Assembly (NCBI GenBank): GCA_900100895.1
Contig: FMTX01000018.1
Location: 1-64,000 of the forward strand
Length of the DNA: 64,000 bases
Direction: 5' to 3'
From: Lachnospiraceae bacterium YSD2013
Lineage (GTDB): Bacteria; Bacillota; Clostridia; Lachnospirales; Lachnospiraceae
The position numbers and the translations under genes were made by a program. Below, one piece after another: positions 41,378 through 51,075 of the stretch. Each line of letters begins with the position of its first letter. Position 1 is the first letter of the stretch. The notes under the pieces are model-generated. The model saw nothing but the letters and a program-made list of their open reading frames with translations, did no database searches and was not told the DNA's origin.

Positions 41378-41917
41378 ATGTCTAAAAATGTCCAAAGAAT
41401 AACCTTCATCGGGCTCGCCGCAGCCATCATCTGCGTACTCAGTCCCTTTACAATAGCTATACCGATAAGTCCCGTGCCGATTTCGCTTTGCATCTTCGCT
41501 ATTTACATTGCAGTGTACGCTTGCGGAATGCTAGACGGAACAATCGCAGTGCTTGTATACCTCTTAATCGGTGGTGTCGGTGTTCCCGTCTTCTCAGCTT
41601 TCTCCGGCGGATTTGCCAAGCTTGCGGGTCCCACAGGTGGATACATGATCGGTTACATTTTCGTAGCTTTGATTGCCGGTTTCTTTATCGATAAGTTCCC
41701 GAAGAAACCTTACATGCACGCAGTTGGCATGATACTCGGTACCGCAGTCTGCTACACCTTCGGAAGCCTCTGGCTTGCTCACCAGGCAGGCATGAGCTTA
41801 AAAGCAGCTTTTGCTGCCGGCGTAATCCCCTTCATCCCCGCCGATGCAGTTAAAATTGCTGTCGCTATCCCCGTGGGAATGGCTATCAGAAAAGCACTTG
41901 TGAAGATCAAAAAATAA
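41378..41917 (+). CDS. bioY: Biotin transporter BioY (ECF S component)
   Basis: A 179-residue six-helix membrane protein. It begins NVQRITFIGLAAAIICVLSPF and contains the BioY signatures PISPVPISLCIFAIY and GGVGVPVFSAFSGG-F-KLAGPTGGYMIGY. It imports biotin, alone or with an EcfAAT module encoded elsewhere. GGAGAG precedes the ATG. The divergent birA and the half-sites support biotin control. Confidence 0.95.
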   Translation: MSKNVQRITFIGLAAAIICVLSPFTIAIPISPVPISLCIFAIYIAVYACGMLDGTIAVLVYLLIGGVGVPVFSAFSGGFAKLAGPTGGYMIGYIFVALIAGFFIDKFPKKPYMHAVGMILGTAVCYTFGSLWLAHQAGMSLKAAFAAGVIPFIPADAVKIAVAIPVGMAIRKALVKIKK

Positions 41918-41931
41918 TATAGACTAACGTC

Positions 41932-41959
41932 AAAAGGCCCGATACTGTCGGGTCTTTTT
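41932..41959 (+). terminator. Terminator of bioY
   Basis: AAAAGGCCCGA and TCGGGTCTTTTT pair around TACTG, followed by CTTTGG. Confidence 0.8.
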
Positions 41960-41977
41960 CTTTGGCCATAAATGCGA

Positions 41978-42012
41978 AACGGGCCCACAGATAAATCTGC
42001 GAACCCGCTTCC
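41978..42012 (-). terminator. Probable terminator of glyA
   Basis: CGGGCCCACAGAT and ATCTGCGAACCCG pair with two mismatches around AA; only a weak T-tract follows on the minus strand. Confidence 0.5.
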
Positions 42013-42023
42013 ATAAAGAGAAG

Positions 42024-43262
42024 TTAGATTAAGGGATATGCTTTGGTAAGTTCAAGAATACGTGCCTTAGTGGGCTCGATTGCTGCCTCGCCGCCTTTGA
42101 TGATGCTTGCGATGCAGTCAGCGATAACGTCCATGTCGGCTGTGTTCATGCCGCGGCTGGTAACTGCGGGAGTTCCGAGACGGATACCGGAAGTAACGAA
42201 AGGCTTCTGGGGGTCGTTCGGAATCGTATTCTTGTTGGCAGTGATGTGAGCGGCGTCAAGCCATTTCTCAACTGCTTTGCCGGTAAGACCGAAGTTGGTG
42301 AGGTCGACAAGCATTAAGTGGTTGTCGGTACCGCCGGATACGATCTTAACGCCTCTGCTCATGAGACCCTTGCAAAGAGCCTGAGCATTGTTGATAATGT
42401 TCTGCTGATAAACCTTGAATTCGGGCTGAAGTGCTTCCTTGAAGCAAACTGCCTTACCTGCAATAACATGCATGAGAGGGCCGCCCTGAATTCCGGGAAA
42501 GATTGCTTTGTTAAAGTTGAACTTGTCCTGTACATCCTGATTGCAAAGGATGAGTCCGCCACGGGGGCCTCTTAAGGTCTTGTGTGTGGTGGTGGTTACG
42601 ACATCTGCGATGCCGATGGGTGACTCGTGAAGGCCTGCAGCTACAAGACCTGCGATGTGAGCCATATCTACCATAAGTACTGCGCCGCAATCGTCCGCAG
42701 CCTTTCTGAATTTCTTAAAGTCAATTGCACGTGCATAAGCGGAAGCGCCTGCGATGATGAGCTTGGGCTTATGTTCCATGGCAAGATCGTACATCTTGTC
42801 ATAATCAAGGAATCCGTCGTCGTTAACGCCGTAAGGTACGATGTTGAAGTACTTACCGGACATGTTAACCGGGCTTCCGTGTGTAAGGTGTCCGCCGTGG
42901 TCGAGGTTCATGCCCATTACGGTGTCACCGGGATTAAGAATTGCAAACTGCACTGCCATATTGGCCTGTGCGCCTGAGTGAGGCTGAACGTTTGCGTAAT
43001 CGCAACCGAAAAGTTCCTTGGCTCTGTCGATTGCAAGATTTTCAACAACGTCTACGCAATCACATCCACCGTAGTAGCGCTTTCCGGGATATCCTTCAGC
43101 GTACTTGTTGGTAAGGGGGCTGCCCATTGCAGCCATAACTGCCTTGCTAACCCAGTTCTCGGAAGCGATGAGTTCGATATGATCGTTCTGTCTCTGCTGT
43201 TCGTTAACAATGGCTTCGGCGATTTCAGGATCAACTTTCTTGATTTCGTCAAAAGAATACAT
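42024..43262 (-). CDS. glyA: Serine hydroxymethyltransferase
   Basis: Interconverts serine and glycine with tetrahydrofolate and supplies one-carbon units. A 412-residue PLP enzyme of normal length. Motifs include [47 protein letters not shown] and the PLP lysine in [19 protein letters not shown]. It is transcribed alone from a good promoter at 43318-43345. Confidence 0.96.
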   Translation of the reverse strand: MYSFDEIKKVDPEIAEAIVNEQQRQNDHIELIASENWVSKAVMAAMGSPLTNKYAEGYPGKRYYGGCDCVDVVENLAIDRAKELFGCDYANVQPHSGAQANMAVQFAILNPGDTVMGMNLDHGGHLTHGSPVNMSGKYFNIVPYGVNDDGFLDYDKMYDLAMEHKPKLIIAGASAYARAIDFKKFRKAADDCGAVLMVDMAHIAGLVAAGLHESPIGIADVVTTTTHKTLRGPRGGLILCNQDVQDKFNFNKAIFPGIQGGPLMHVIAGKAVCFKEALQPEFKVYQQNIINNAQALCKGLMSRGVKIVSGGTDNHLMLVDLTNFGLTGKAVEKWLDAAHITANKNTIPNDPQKPFVTSGIRLGTPAVTSRGMNTADMDVIADCIASIIKGGEAAIEPTKARILELTKAYPLI

Positions 43263-43317
43263 TTCTAACTTCTCTCCTCTTTATTGTTTTAATCCTTTAG
43301 CACGTTAAATTGGTATC

Positions 43318-43345
43318 ATTATAGCATAATAAATTGCCTTTGCAA
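43318..43345 (-). promoter_or_regulatory. Promoter of glyA
   Basis: On the minus strand, TTGCAA (43345-43340), a 16-bp spacer and TATAAT (43323-43318), giving a leader of about 48 nt. No riboswitch-like structure fits in it. Confidence 0.65.
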
Positions 43346-43493
43346 GTCCCAAATTGATTTTTTCGCAAAATTTCTGAAAAAATACAATCATGCGTGCCAA
43401 ACGACCAATAACAATGTTACAGATTTACAAGCGGTTTGTAAATTGATAAAATAAAGAAAAGTAAACTATTTCTATATTTCAGGGGGTTCATGC

Positions 43494-44462
43494 ATGTTCT
43501 TTTTCCTTGTTAATCCGGCTTCCAAATCAGGCCACGGTATGAAGGTGTGGAAAACGGTCAGCTCATATCTTAATGAAAGAAACGTTGAGTATGAGGTGTT
43601 CTTTAGTAAGCGCCCAGGCCATGTTCAGGAGCTTATGTACGATATATGCAGTAAGAATCTGGAAAAAGACGGTCGCATCAACGTGGTAATACTCGGCGGC
43701 GACGGCACCTTCAACGAGGCGATTCAGGGAGTTATTTCTTTTGACAAGGTTAATATAGGATATATTCCGACGGGTTCCAGCAACGATTTTGCCAGGGCGC
43801 TTCCCTATGTGGACGACCCCGTTGAGAATGTTAAGAAAATTATAGAGTGCGAGACGCCTCTTAAATATGACCTCGGCAGACTTAAATACGAAGGCACGAT
43901 CAAAGAACGCTCTTCCGCTTCAAGCGGTTCCATGGCAGCTACGAGATATTTCAACGTATCCTGCGGTATAGGCTTTGATGCGGCTGTATGCGAAGAGGCT
44001 CTACATTCCCGCGCCAAGGACTTTCTTAATAAGTTTGGGCTCGGTAAGCTTGCCTACGGATTGATTGCCATTAAGCAGATCTTCGGGGCTAAGCTCTGTG
44101 ATGCGAAGCTTATTTTTGAAGACGGTGAGGTTGTGGAGATTAAGAAGTGCAGATTTGTGGTAGGTATGAACACCTGCTACGAAGGCGGCGGATACAAGTT
44201 CGCTCCCACTGCCGTTCCCGACGACGGGTTCCTCGACATCTGTACCGTCGGCAACATCAGTGCTTTAGGTGTAATTCTCGCTCTTCCGAGCGGCATGAAG
44301 GGTAACCATGTTAAGAAGAAAAATATCCATTTATATCACGTGAAGAGCTACGAAATCACCGCCGACAAGCCCCTCTGGGTACACACCGACGGTGAGGTCC
44401 ATGCCAAAGCCGACCACATCAAGGTTTCGGTGATTCCGGGAGCACTTAATTTCTTATTCTAA
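43494..44462 (+). CDS. Diacylglycerol/lipid kinase family protein (second copy)
   Basis: A 322-residue DAGK-family lipid kinase with NPASKSGHG near the N-terminus, the nucleotide loop VILGGDGTFNEAIQG and the substrate motif TGSSNDFARAL. A 20-residue Ser/Ala-rich insertion (around residue 140) is absent from the shorter copy at 4902-5756. It probably phosphorylates diacylglycerol or a related lipid. GGGGG lies 8 nt upstream. A bidirectional terminator follows. Confidence 0.88.
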   Translation: MFFFLVNPASKSGHGMKVWKTVSSYLNERNVEYEVFFSKRPGHVQELMYDICSKNLEKDGRINVVILGGDGTFNEAIQGVISFDKVNIGYIPTGSSNDFARALPYVDDPVENVKKIIECETPLKYDLGRLKYEGTIKERSSASSGSMAATRYFNVSCGIGFDAAVCEEALHSRAKDFLNKFGLGKLAYGLIAIKQIFGAKLCDAKLIFEDGEVVEIKKCRFVVGMNTCYEGGGYKFAPTAVPDDGFLDICTVGNISALGVILALPSGMKGNHVKKKNIHLYHVKSYEITADKPLWVHTDGEVHAKADHIKVSVIPGALNFLF

Positions 44463-44477
44463 ACTAATCGGCAACAT

Positions 44478-44514
44478 AAAAGAGTCGCTGCGTATTCGCA
44501 AGCGACTCTTTCTT
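44478..44514. terminator. Bidirectional terminator between lipid kinase and Feo operon
   Basis: AAAGAGTCGCT and AGCGACTCTTT pair perfectly (11 bp) around a 12-nt loop. Confidence 0.9.
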
Positions 44515-44516
44515 AT

Positions 44517-44663
44517 TCATTCATGTATGTTGCAGTTTGAGCAGTCACCCGAGCATCCGTCACACCCGGACCTGCCTTTCTTACGTGAAGATATACGCGA
44601 GAATACGGCCAGTCCCGCCAGTATTGCTATCACAGCCACAATAATAATCGATGCAGTATTCAC
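44517..44663 (-). CDS. FeoB-associated Cys-rich membrane protein
   Basis: A 48-residue protein read from GTG 44663, with AGGAGA 6 nt upstream. One transmembrane helix (ASIIIVAVIAILAGLAVF) is followed by a basic stretch and the cysteine cluster CDGCSGDCSNCN. This is the small FeoB-associated family found downstream of feoB in Bacillota; the cysteines probably handle ferrous iron or act in FeoB assembly. It lies 10 nt after feoB and is easily missed because of its size and GTG start. Confidence 0.88.
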   Translation of the reverse strand: MNTASIIIVAVIAILAGLAVFSRISSRKKGRSGCDGCSGDCSNCNIHE

Positions 44664-44673
44664 TGTAATTCTC

Positions 44674-47046
44674 CTAAAAAATCATGTTGCCGATTACATT
44701 AACGAGCATGCCGCATATCCATGCCACTGCGCACTGGAACAGCACCATAAAGAGTGCATACTTTCTGCCGAGCTCTCTCTTAACGGAAGCTACAGCCGCC
44801 ACACAGGGAGTGTACAGCAGGCAGAATGTGAGGAGCGCCGCAGCACTGACCGTTGTCATAGCCGCAAGCATTGCAGTCTCGCTTCCGAATAATACGAGGA
44901 GGGTTGAGACCACGCTTTCTTTGGCCATGAAGCCGGTGATGAGGGCTGTGGAAAATCTGTAATCGTTAAAGCCGAGAGGCTTGAAAATCGGTGCGATGAA
45001 GCCTGCTATGGTAGCAAGTATGCTGTCGCTCGGGTCAGCCACCGCCGTCAGCGTAAAGTCAAAGGTCTGAAGCAGCCACACCACAATCGTAGCCACGAAA
45101 ATGATGGTGAAAGCTCTCTGTAGGAAATCGCGCGCCTTGTCCCACAATAAGTGAAGCACGTTCTTGGCGCCGGGGATGCGGTAATTGGGAAGCTCCATTA
45201 CGAAAGGCACCGGCTCGCCTTTAAAAACCGTCTTCTTAAAAAGAAAGGCCGTCACAATACCCACCAGAATTCCCAGCACGTAAAGTGCCACCATCACAAG
45301 CCACGCGCAATTCGGGAAGAACAGCGTTGCGAAGAAGCCATAAATCGGAAGCTTGGCGGAACAGCTCATGAAGGGTGTAAGTAAGATTGTCATCCTGCGG
45401 TCTCGCTCGGACGGAAGGGTTCTCGCCGCCATAACACCCGGCACCGTACATCCGAAGCCTATAAGCATCGGCACGATACTGCGTCCCGAAAGACCCAGCT
45501 TACGAAGAAGCTTGTCCATTACGAAAGCGACTCTTGCCATATATCCCGAGTCTTCGAGCATCGACAGGAAAAAGAACAACGTCACGATAATCGGCACGAA
45601 GCTTACCACGCTGCCGACACCGCCGAAAATAGCATCAATTACAAGCGACTGCACCGTTCCGTTAACGTTCCAGCGCTCAAAAGCATCGCCCACAACTCCC
45701 GCGAGCGATTCTATCAGAAACTGAAGGCCGTCTTGCATCCACGCGCCTATAACGTTAAATGTCAGATAGAATACAAGCGCCATAATCAGCACGAAAATCG
45801 GTATTGCCGTGTACTTGCCGGTAAGAAGCCTGTCTATCTTACGGCTTCTCTCGTGCTCCTTGGACTCGGCGGGCTTAACAACCGCCTTGTCACAGAGCTT
45901 GCCGATAAAAGAAAACCTCATGTCCGCGATGGCTGCCTGGCGGTCGAGGCCGCGTTCTTTCTCCATTCTGCGGATAATCTGCTCTACCATGCCGGCTTCG
46001 TCGGGCGCAAGTTTCAGGGCTTTCTTAATAAGAGAGTCGCCCTCCACAAGCTTGCTGGCTGCGAACCTCACGGGAATGCCCGCTGCCGTAGCCTTGTCCT
46101 CAATAAGATGCATGATACCGTGAAGGCAGCGATGAACCGCGCCGCCGTGGTCCTCCTTATCGCAGAAGTCCTTGCGGCCGGGGCGCTCGCAGTACTTGGC
46201 GATATGAACCGCGTGCTCCACAAGCTCCTGAACACCTTCGTTCTTAGACGCCGAAATCGGAACCACCGGTATTCCCAGCGCTTCCTCAAGGTCGTTGACT
46301 CTTATGTGTCCGCCGTTACCTCTCACCTCGTCCATCATGTTGAGGGCGAGCACCATGGGAACGTCAAGTTCCATAAGCTGCATGGTAAGGTAAAGGTTTC
46401 TCTCTATGTTAGTGGCATCTACGATATTGATGATGCCCGTAGGTTTCTCGTTGATAATGAACTGTCTCGACACGATTTCCTCGCTCGTGTAAGGAGACAG
46501 CGAATAAATGCCCGGAAGGTCTGTAACCTCGGTGCCGGGACGTCCCTTAATGGCGCCGCTGATGCGGTCTACCGTAACTCCCGGAAAGTTGCCCACATGG
46601 CGGTTGGCACCCGTTAACTGATTGAACAGCGTCGTCTTACCGCAGTTCTGATTGCCTGCCAGGGCAAAAGTAAGAAGCGTGCCCTCCGGAAGCGGATTCT
46701 CGTCGGCCTTACTGTGATAACGACCTTCCTCACCGAGTCCCGGGTGGTCCGTGTGGTTCTTAAGAGTAAGAACACCCTTAGGCTTCTCGGGCTGATTCTC
46801 AGGCTTCACGTATGTGTGCGCGCTTTCCTCGTCAACCTCTATCTGCTCTGCATCGGCAAGTCTCAAGGTTAACTCATAGCCGTGTATCATAAGCTCCATC
46901 GGGTCGCCGAGAGGCGCAAGCTTCATAACAGTCACTTCCACACCGGGTATCAGTCCCATGTCGAGGAAATGCTGCCTCAAACTTCCGCTTCCTCCCACCA
47001 CCTTTACGGTAGCGCTTTGTCCTATCGGTAATTCTTTAAGTGTCAT
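44674..47046 (-). CDS. feoB: FeoA-FeoB fusion, ferrous iron transporter
   Basis: A 790-residue protein. Residues 1-75 are an SH3-like FeoA domain (LPIGQSATVKVVGG...LPRD-type core as LGDPMELMIHG). The FeoB G domain follows with G1 AGNQNCGKTTLFN, G3 VTDLPGIYSL and G4 LNMMD, then a transmembrane part with two Gate motifs (PFMSCSAKLPIYGF and LLYTPCVAAVASVKRE). It imports Fe2+ across the cytoplasmic membrane. Separate feoA genes are more usual. Overlaps the nucleotidase stop by 4 nt (ATGA). Confidence 0.93.
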   Translation of the reverse strand: MTLKELPIGQSATVKVVGGSGSLRQHFLDMGLIPGVEVTVMKLAPLGDPMELMIHGYELTLRLADAEQIEVDEESAHTYVKPENQPEKPKGVLTLKNHTDHPGLGEEGRYHSKADENPLPEGTLLTFALAGNQNCGKTTLFNQLTGANRHVGNFPGVTVDRISGAIKGRPGTEVTDLPGIYSLSPYTSEEIVSRQFIINEKPTGIINIVDATNIERNLYLTMQLMELDVPMVLALNMMDEVRGNGGHIRVNDLEEALGIPVVPISASKNEGVQELVEHAVHIAKYCERPGRKDFCDKEDHGGAVHRCLHGIMHLIEDKATAAGIPVRFAASKLVEGDSLIKKALKLAPDEAGMVEQIIRRMEKERGLDRQAAIADMRFSFIGKLCDKAVVKPAESKEHERSRKIDRLLTGKYTAIPIFVLIMALVFYLTFNVIGAWMQDGLQFLIESLAGVVGDAFERWNVNGTVQSLVIDAIFGGVGSVVSFVPIIVTLFFFLSMLEDSGYMARVAFVMDKLLRKLGLSGRSIVPMLIGFGCTVPGVMAARTLPSERDRRMTILLTPFMSCSAKLPIYGFFATLFFPNCAWLVMVALYVLGILVGIVTAFLFKKTVFKGEPVPFVMELPNYRIPGAKNVLHLLWDKARDFLQRAFTIIFVATIVVWLLQTFDFTLTAVADPSDSILATIAGFIAPIFKPLGFNDYRFSTALITGFMAKESVVSTLLVLFGSETAMLAAMTTVSAAALLTFCLLYTPCVAAVASVKRELGRKYALFMVLFQCAVAWICGMLVNVIGNMIF

Positions 47047-47960
47047 TTACTCTTACCCTTTTCTACGTACGGAACTCTGGCGCTTGGCACCACCTCGGAC
47101 GCGGGCGTAGTATGAATCGCCTGATCGTCAAAGAAAATGTGCGCCCCGAATGCCTCCAGCACGTCTCTTTTCGAAACTCCTCCGAGGAAAAATGCCTCAT
47201 CGATACGCACATTCCAGGCTCTCAAGGTTCTGATGACACGCTCGTGAGCCGGCGCGCTTCTTGCGGTAACAAGCGCGGTGCGAATAGGCACGTTCTCCGG
47301 CGGAAATTCTTTCTGTATATTGGAAATTGTCTTTAAAAACTTGGCAAAAGGTCCCTGGGGAAGAGGCTTGTCCGCGTTCTTACGCTCATTTTCCTCAAAG
47401 GCCTCCAAACCTTCTTTTTGATATATCATCTCGGACTCGTCGGTAAATAAAACCGCGTCACCGTCGAAAGCTATACGAATCTGACTGATCTCCTCCGATG
47501 CGTCGTAATCGCTGTCCACATCGTTGCAGATGATACCTGCCGCGATGCCCGAATTGATGGCTGACTGCACATCATCCTCATACGCCGACAAAAAAAGGTC
47601 CGTCTTAAACGCATTTAAATAAGGTGCAAGGCTTCCTCCGCTTGAAAGCACAGCTCTTGTGATGTTGAGGCCATAGTACTCAATCGAGTTAAACACTCTT
47701 AACGACGTATCAGCGCTGTTACGTGACATAATGATGACTTCCACCATGTCCTTGCTTTCGTTAAGCTCGTTAAGCTGCAAAAGCGCCTTGATAAGCTTAA
47801 AACCGGGGCCCGGCTTCAAAATTTCTTTTTCATGAGCCACCTGATAATCGCAGAAAGCCTTCACGCCCTCGCGCTCGAATATCTCGTTCTCGTAACTTAA
47901 GTCAAAAAGCGCTCTCGACGAAACGCCTACCACAAGTCTGTTTTCAAGATTGTATGCCAT
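47043..47960 (-). CDS. Cytosolic 5'-nucleotidase (PF06189-like)
   Basis: A 305-residue protein of the cytosolic 5'-nucleotidase I-like family. HAD-like signatures are visible: VVGVSSRALFDLS near the N-terminus, IRIAFDGDAVLFTDESE in the middle and AHIFFDDQAIH near the end, along with ALVTARSAPAHERVIRTL. It dephosphorylates nucleoside monophosphates. The start of feoB overlaps its stop, so the two are translationally coupled, although no functional link is obvious. Confidence 0.82.
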   Translation of the reverse strand: MAYNLENRLVVGVSSRALFDLSYENEIFEREGVKAFCDYQVAHEKEILKPGPGFKLIKALLQLNELNESKDMVEVIIMSRNSADTSLRVFNSIEYYGLNITRAVLSSGGSLAPYLNAFKTDLFLSAYEDDVQSAINSGIAAGIICNDVDSDYDASEEISQIRIAFDGDAVLFTDESEMIYQKEGLEAFEENERKNADKPLPQGPFAKFLKTISNIQKEFPPENVPIRTALVTARSAPAHERVIRTLRAWNVRIDEAFFLGGVSKRDVLEAFGAHIFFDDQAIHTTPASEVVPSARVPYVEKGKSK

Positions 47961-47975
47961 ATGCTCCTCCGGAGC

Positions 47976-48428
47976 TTAACGAAGCCTCAAGCACTCATAC
48001 TTGGCATGGGTCTCAAGACAGCTCATAAGCTCATTGTATCTGTCTTCTGTCTTACCGTCTTTAATATCAAGGTCCAAAGAAACCGCCATCGTATTAATCA
48101 TGGTATCCGTAATGCGGGGGCGAAGGTGAGCCAGCACCTTAATGCGCTCCTCGTAAGTCTCGGCATCCAGGAACTCCATAAGTCCCGGGTCAAGACATGA
48201 ATCAGTCTTCTCGAATCTGTACTGCTGCGTAACTTCGGGATATTTCTGTCTGTCCACCTCGCTCATGAACATATCGAGAGGTCTCGCATACACGCCTCCC
48301 TCTCCGTAAAGCGCTCTGTATATTACAAGCGTCTCGCGGGTCTCAGAATGAGTGGCAAGTGTCACTATCTGGTAAAGGTTGCCTTTAAAGTGGCGATATA
48401 CTTCGTTTTCTTTGGGATCGGGTCTCAT
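47976..48428 (-). CDS. DUF1653 domain protein
   Basis: A 150-residue protein. The first 65 residues match DUF1653 (VYRHFKGNLYQIVTLATHSETRE through VYARPLDMFMSEVD), a small SH3-like fold of unknown function. The C-terminal 80 residues are a helical extension without recognised motif. Its ATG overlaps the upstream stop (TAATG) and it lies 15 nt before the nucleotidase gene, so it belongs to the operon. Confidence 0.8.
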   Translation of the reverse strand: MRPDPKENEVYRHFKGNLYQIVTLATHSETRETLVIYRALYGEGGVYARPLDMFMSEVDRQKYPEVTQQYRFEKTDSCLDPGLMEFLDAETYEERIKVLAHLRPRITDTMINTMAVSLDLDIKDGKTEDRYNELMSCLETHAKYECLRLR

Positions 48429-48799
48429 TATTCCTCATTTCCGGAAAAAGAAAGCCTCACCGTGGCGCCGTCTACACCTAAATCCACCGCTTCAAGCTGC
48501 TCACGGATGTATTCTCTCTCCTCTGTATTAAAATATTTAGGTAAATTGATTACCACTTCGTATTCAAGTGTGCGGCCGTCGTTGCATCGTTTCGTAAGGT
48601 TGATGCCTGCGGTGGAGGCCTTGCAGCTCTTTAAAACTGCCTTTAATTCATGTCTGTATTCAAGCTCCTGCTCGTCTGTTCCCTCAAATGGATTGTGGGG
48701 CTTAGCCAAAGAATGAAGCGTGAATAAGCCGAATATCATAATGACTATAAAAGTCAATATAAGTAATGCAAGTCCTGTTTTTCTGTTAATCGCTCTCAT
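48428..48799 (-). CDS. Membrane-anchored small protein (unknown function)
   Basis: A 123-residue protein with an N-terminal membrane anchor (GLALLILTFIVIMIFGLFTLH) and an extracellular domain of about 90 residues with two cysteines (KSCKASTAGINLTKRC) that could form a disulfide. The frame continues upstream into the holA end, but ATG 48799 has GGAGG 8 nt upstream. Not recognised. First gene of the group that ends with feoB. Confidence 0.7.
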   Translation of the reverse strand: MRAINRKTGLALLILTFIVIMIFGLFTLHSLAKPHNPFEGTDEQELEYRHELKAVLKSCKASTAGINLTKRCNDGRTLEYEVVINLPKYFNTEEREYIREQLEAVDLGVDGATVRLSFSGNEE

Positions 48800-48915
48800 A
48801 ATGAATACCTCCGTGAACTGTAAACTCTTGATTTGTCTTATCTTTGAGTATAAGTTATCACAGTGGGTGTCCAATATAAGGTACAGCGCTCGGCATTTTT
48901 CGAAGTTTATTGGCG

Positions 48916-49962
48916 CTACGCTCTCGCGGTCGCCTTGTCTGCCGGCATGGAGCATTCGACTATCAGAAGTTCTAGGCTCATGGAGTCTGTCAGGTTACCG
49001 TTCTTAATGTCCTCGTCAGCCTTGGCACAGGCTTCGAGGTTACGGCGGATTTCTTTAAGCGAAATGTTACGCGTCTGGTCACCTATCTTCTTGGCAAGCC
49101 AGTCCTGCATATCGAGCTTACCCGCAATCTGCGCTATCGGTACGCGTTTCTGCATCGCATCCTTGATGGCAAGCATTCTGGTATACTGTCTGACCAGAAG
49201 AGTCAATATATGAAACGGTGATTCGCGGAGCACCAGAAGGTCGTAATACATGGCCAATGCTTCTTTTTGATGATGAAGAGCGATGGCTGTAACCATGTCG
49301 AAAATCTTGTTATTTACCTGATGTGTGCAAACTGTGTCAACGTCCTCGCGAGTGATACTGTCCCGGTCAAGACACCATGCAAGAAGCTTCTGCATTTCTT
49401 TGTCCAGAAGGAACATGTCCTTACCGCACTCGGATACCAGATACATAGCTGTGGCCGGATCCATTTTCTTACTGTCTGCGCGAGCCTGATTGATAAGCCA
49501 TCTTGCCAGCATCTCATCGGTCTGCTCACCGAACTCCTCGGCGGCGCCCTTCGCCGTAATCGTCTTAAAGAGCTTCGAACGCTTATCTACCTTCTCTTCC
49601 GAGAATATGACAATCACGTCGTCGCCCATATTCTTGATACCCTCAATAACAAGTGCCAGCTTACCATCGCCCGAAGACTTCTCTTCCGAGTCGTCACCCG
49701 AGGACTTGGCCATCCATCCGCTGTTCTCTATGATAACCACACGATGCTCTGCCAGAAACGGCATAGTCGACAAAAGCTCCGCCACCTCCGTAGGGTTGGT
49801 GCCGGTACCTTCAAAATATGAATAATTAAGATTATCACCTTCATTGACCAAAGCAGTCTTTAAAGCATTCTTATAATAATTTCTGAGATATCCTTCAGTT
49901 CCGTACAAAAGATACGCGTTCTTGTATTCCTTGGACTGAAGACTCGTTGCAACAACACCCAT
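48916..49962 (-). CDS. holA: DNA polymerase III subunit delta
   Basis: A 348-residue clamp-loader subunit. The N-terminal domain begins YKNAYLLYGTEGYLRNYYKNAL, the standard HolA opening, and continues with MPFLAEHRVVIIENSGWM. The middle holds LVSECGKDMFLLDKEMQKL, and the C-terminal domain has FHILTLLVRQYTRML and DGNL-like IKNGNLTDSMSLELLI. It wrenches the sliding clamp open for loading. No ribosomal protein S20 gene, its frequent neighbour, is visible here. Confidence 0.93.
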   Translation of the reverse strand: MGVVATSLQSKEYKNAYLLYGTEGYLRNYYKNALKTALVNEGDNLNYSYFEGTGTNPTEVAELLSTMPFLAEHRVVIIENSGWMAKSSGDDSEEKSSGDGKLALVIEGIKNMGDDVIVIFSEEKVDKRSKLFKTITAKGAAEEFGEQTDEMLARWLINQARADSKKMDPATAMYLVSECGKDMFLLDKEMQKLLAWCLDRDSITREDVDTVCTHQVNNKIFDMVTAIALHHQKEALAMYYDLLVLRESPFHILTLLVRQYTRMLAIKDAMQKRVPIAQIAGKLDMQDWLAKKIGDQTRNISLKEIRRNLEACAKADEDIKNGNLTDSMSLELLIVECSMPADKATARA

Positions 49963-50005
49963 TTATCTACTCCCTGACAACATCCATTTTACTCATATCT
50001 GCCTA

Positions 50006-50956
50006 TCATTGCAAGGGAAGGAAAGGAGCATTATCCTTCCAAGTATACTCTCCGAAAACTTCGGCATAAGGTATCGCTCCCGTGGTATCCATCCATTGAG
50101 AACTCTCGATTTCGTCCCGGTCGGAGGCGCCATCGTCTGTAAGTATGTAGATGCTGTAATATGAATAAATCATGGTCGGAAATTCCGCTTCACCCTCGAA
50201 ATGCCTCAGGTACTTAAAGTACTTGGTATCTCTGTCATAGTCCTCATCTTTTCTCACCACATATTCGTCATCGACTCTGCAAACCGGCTCAAGCACAAAC
50301 TCTACCCCATCATAGGTAAGCTTTTTGAAATAAAGGCAGGGATAGTCACCGGCTTCTGCCTGCTTAAGCGCTTCACTTACATTTGAACTCTGAGTGTAGC
50401 AATCTGCGATTATAACCGATGCCGGCATGTGTTTGCACGTCTTTGTGTAGAAATCTTCCCATATTTCCTTGCCGCTCTCCACGCTTCCGTTTAGCAAAAG
50501 AACGGCTTCCGAATTCTTTACCGCCTCTATCTCACTTATCTTTACACCTCGGAAAGGCGCCGCCTCAAATATCCCGCCTCCGGGGCCCAGCCCGAGAACG
50601 CGGTCGAGCTCAGGATATTCCTTCATCTCGTAGAATCGCCACGCATCGCCTGCACCCCACTTAAATAAAAGGTTATCGTCCGAAACGCAGGCAAGGTCTA
50701 CATCGCCTAGATTTTCCGAGAAAAGCTTATATCTTTTAATCTCTCCGCCAATCGTAATGAATGCATAATCGGCGTAGACGCCTTCTTTTACCTCAATCTC
50801 CGGCGCTTCATTCCCGCCCGAAACATTGTCATTCTCTGTAACAGAAGATGCATCCGTGGACAAAGAAACCGTCTCGTCACCCGCTTCTTTACCGATTGAA
50901 CAGGCAGCCATACCGACCACCGCCATTATAGTCAAAAAACAAAAAATCTTCTTCAT
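50006..50956 (-). CDS. Lipoprotein of unknown function
   Basis: A 316-residue lipoprotein with signal peptide and lipobox GMAACS (Cys near residue 19), a Ser/Asp/Asn linker, and a globular domain of about 260 residues with four cysteines (for example KTCKHM and VIIADCYT). No known domain was recognised. It is 43 nt from holA on the same strand but has no visible link to it. Confidence 0.72.
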   Translation of the reverse strand: MKKIFCFLTIMAVVGMAACSIGKEAGDETVSLSTDASSVTENDNVSGGNEAPEIEVKEGVYADYAFITIGGEIKRYKLFSENLGDVDLACVSDDNLLFKWGAGDAWRFYEMKEYPELDRVLGLGPGGGIFEAAPFRGVKISEIEAVKNSEAVLLLNGSVESGKEIWEDFYTKTCKHMPASVIIADCYTQSSNVSEALKQAEAGDYPCLYFKKLTYDGVEFVLEPVCRVDDEYVVRKDEDYDRDTKYFKYLRHFEGEAEFPTMIYSYYSIYILTDDGASDRDEIESSQWMDTTGAIPYAEVFGEYTWKDNAPFLPLQ

Positions 50957-50999
50957 ACGTCACCCCGCAGTAACACACCGCCATATTCACCATTATAAC

Positions 51000-51041
51000 C
51001 AAAAACCGCCTGAAATGCCACGCAGCACTTCAGACGGTTTT
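51000..51041 (-). terminator. Terminator of the epimerase-like gene
   Basis: AAAACCGCCTGAA and TTCAGACGGTTTT pair, with an inner TGC/GCA stem; T-rich on the minus-strand 3' side. Confidence 0.8.
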
Positions 51042-51075
51042 AAGAAGGAGTTTCGAATACTCTACCTAATAAATC

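Noticed and set aside
43263-43493. Glycine or folate riboswitch before glyA
   Set aside because: The leader from the predicted promoter is only about 48 nt, too short, and no conserved core was seen.
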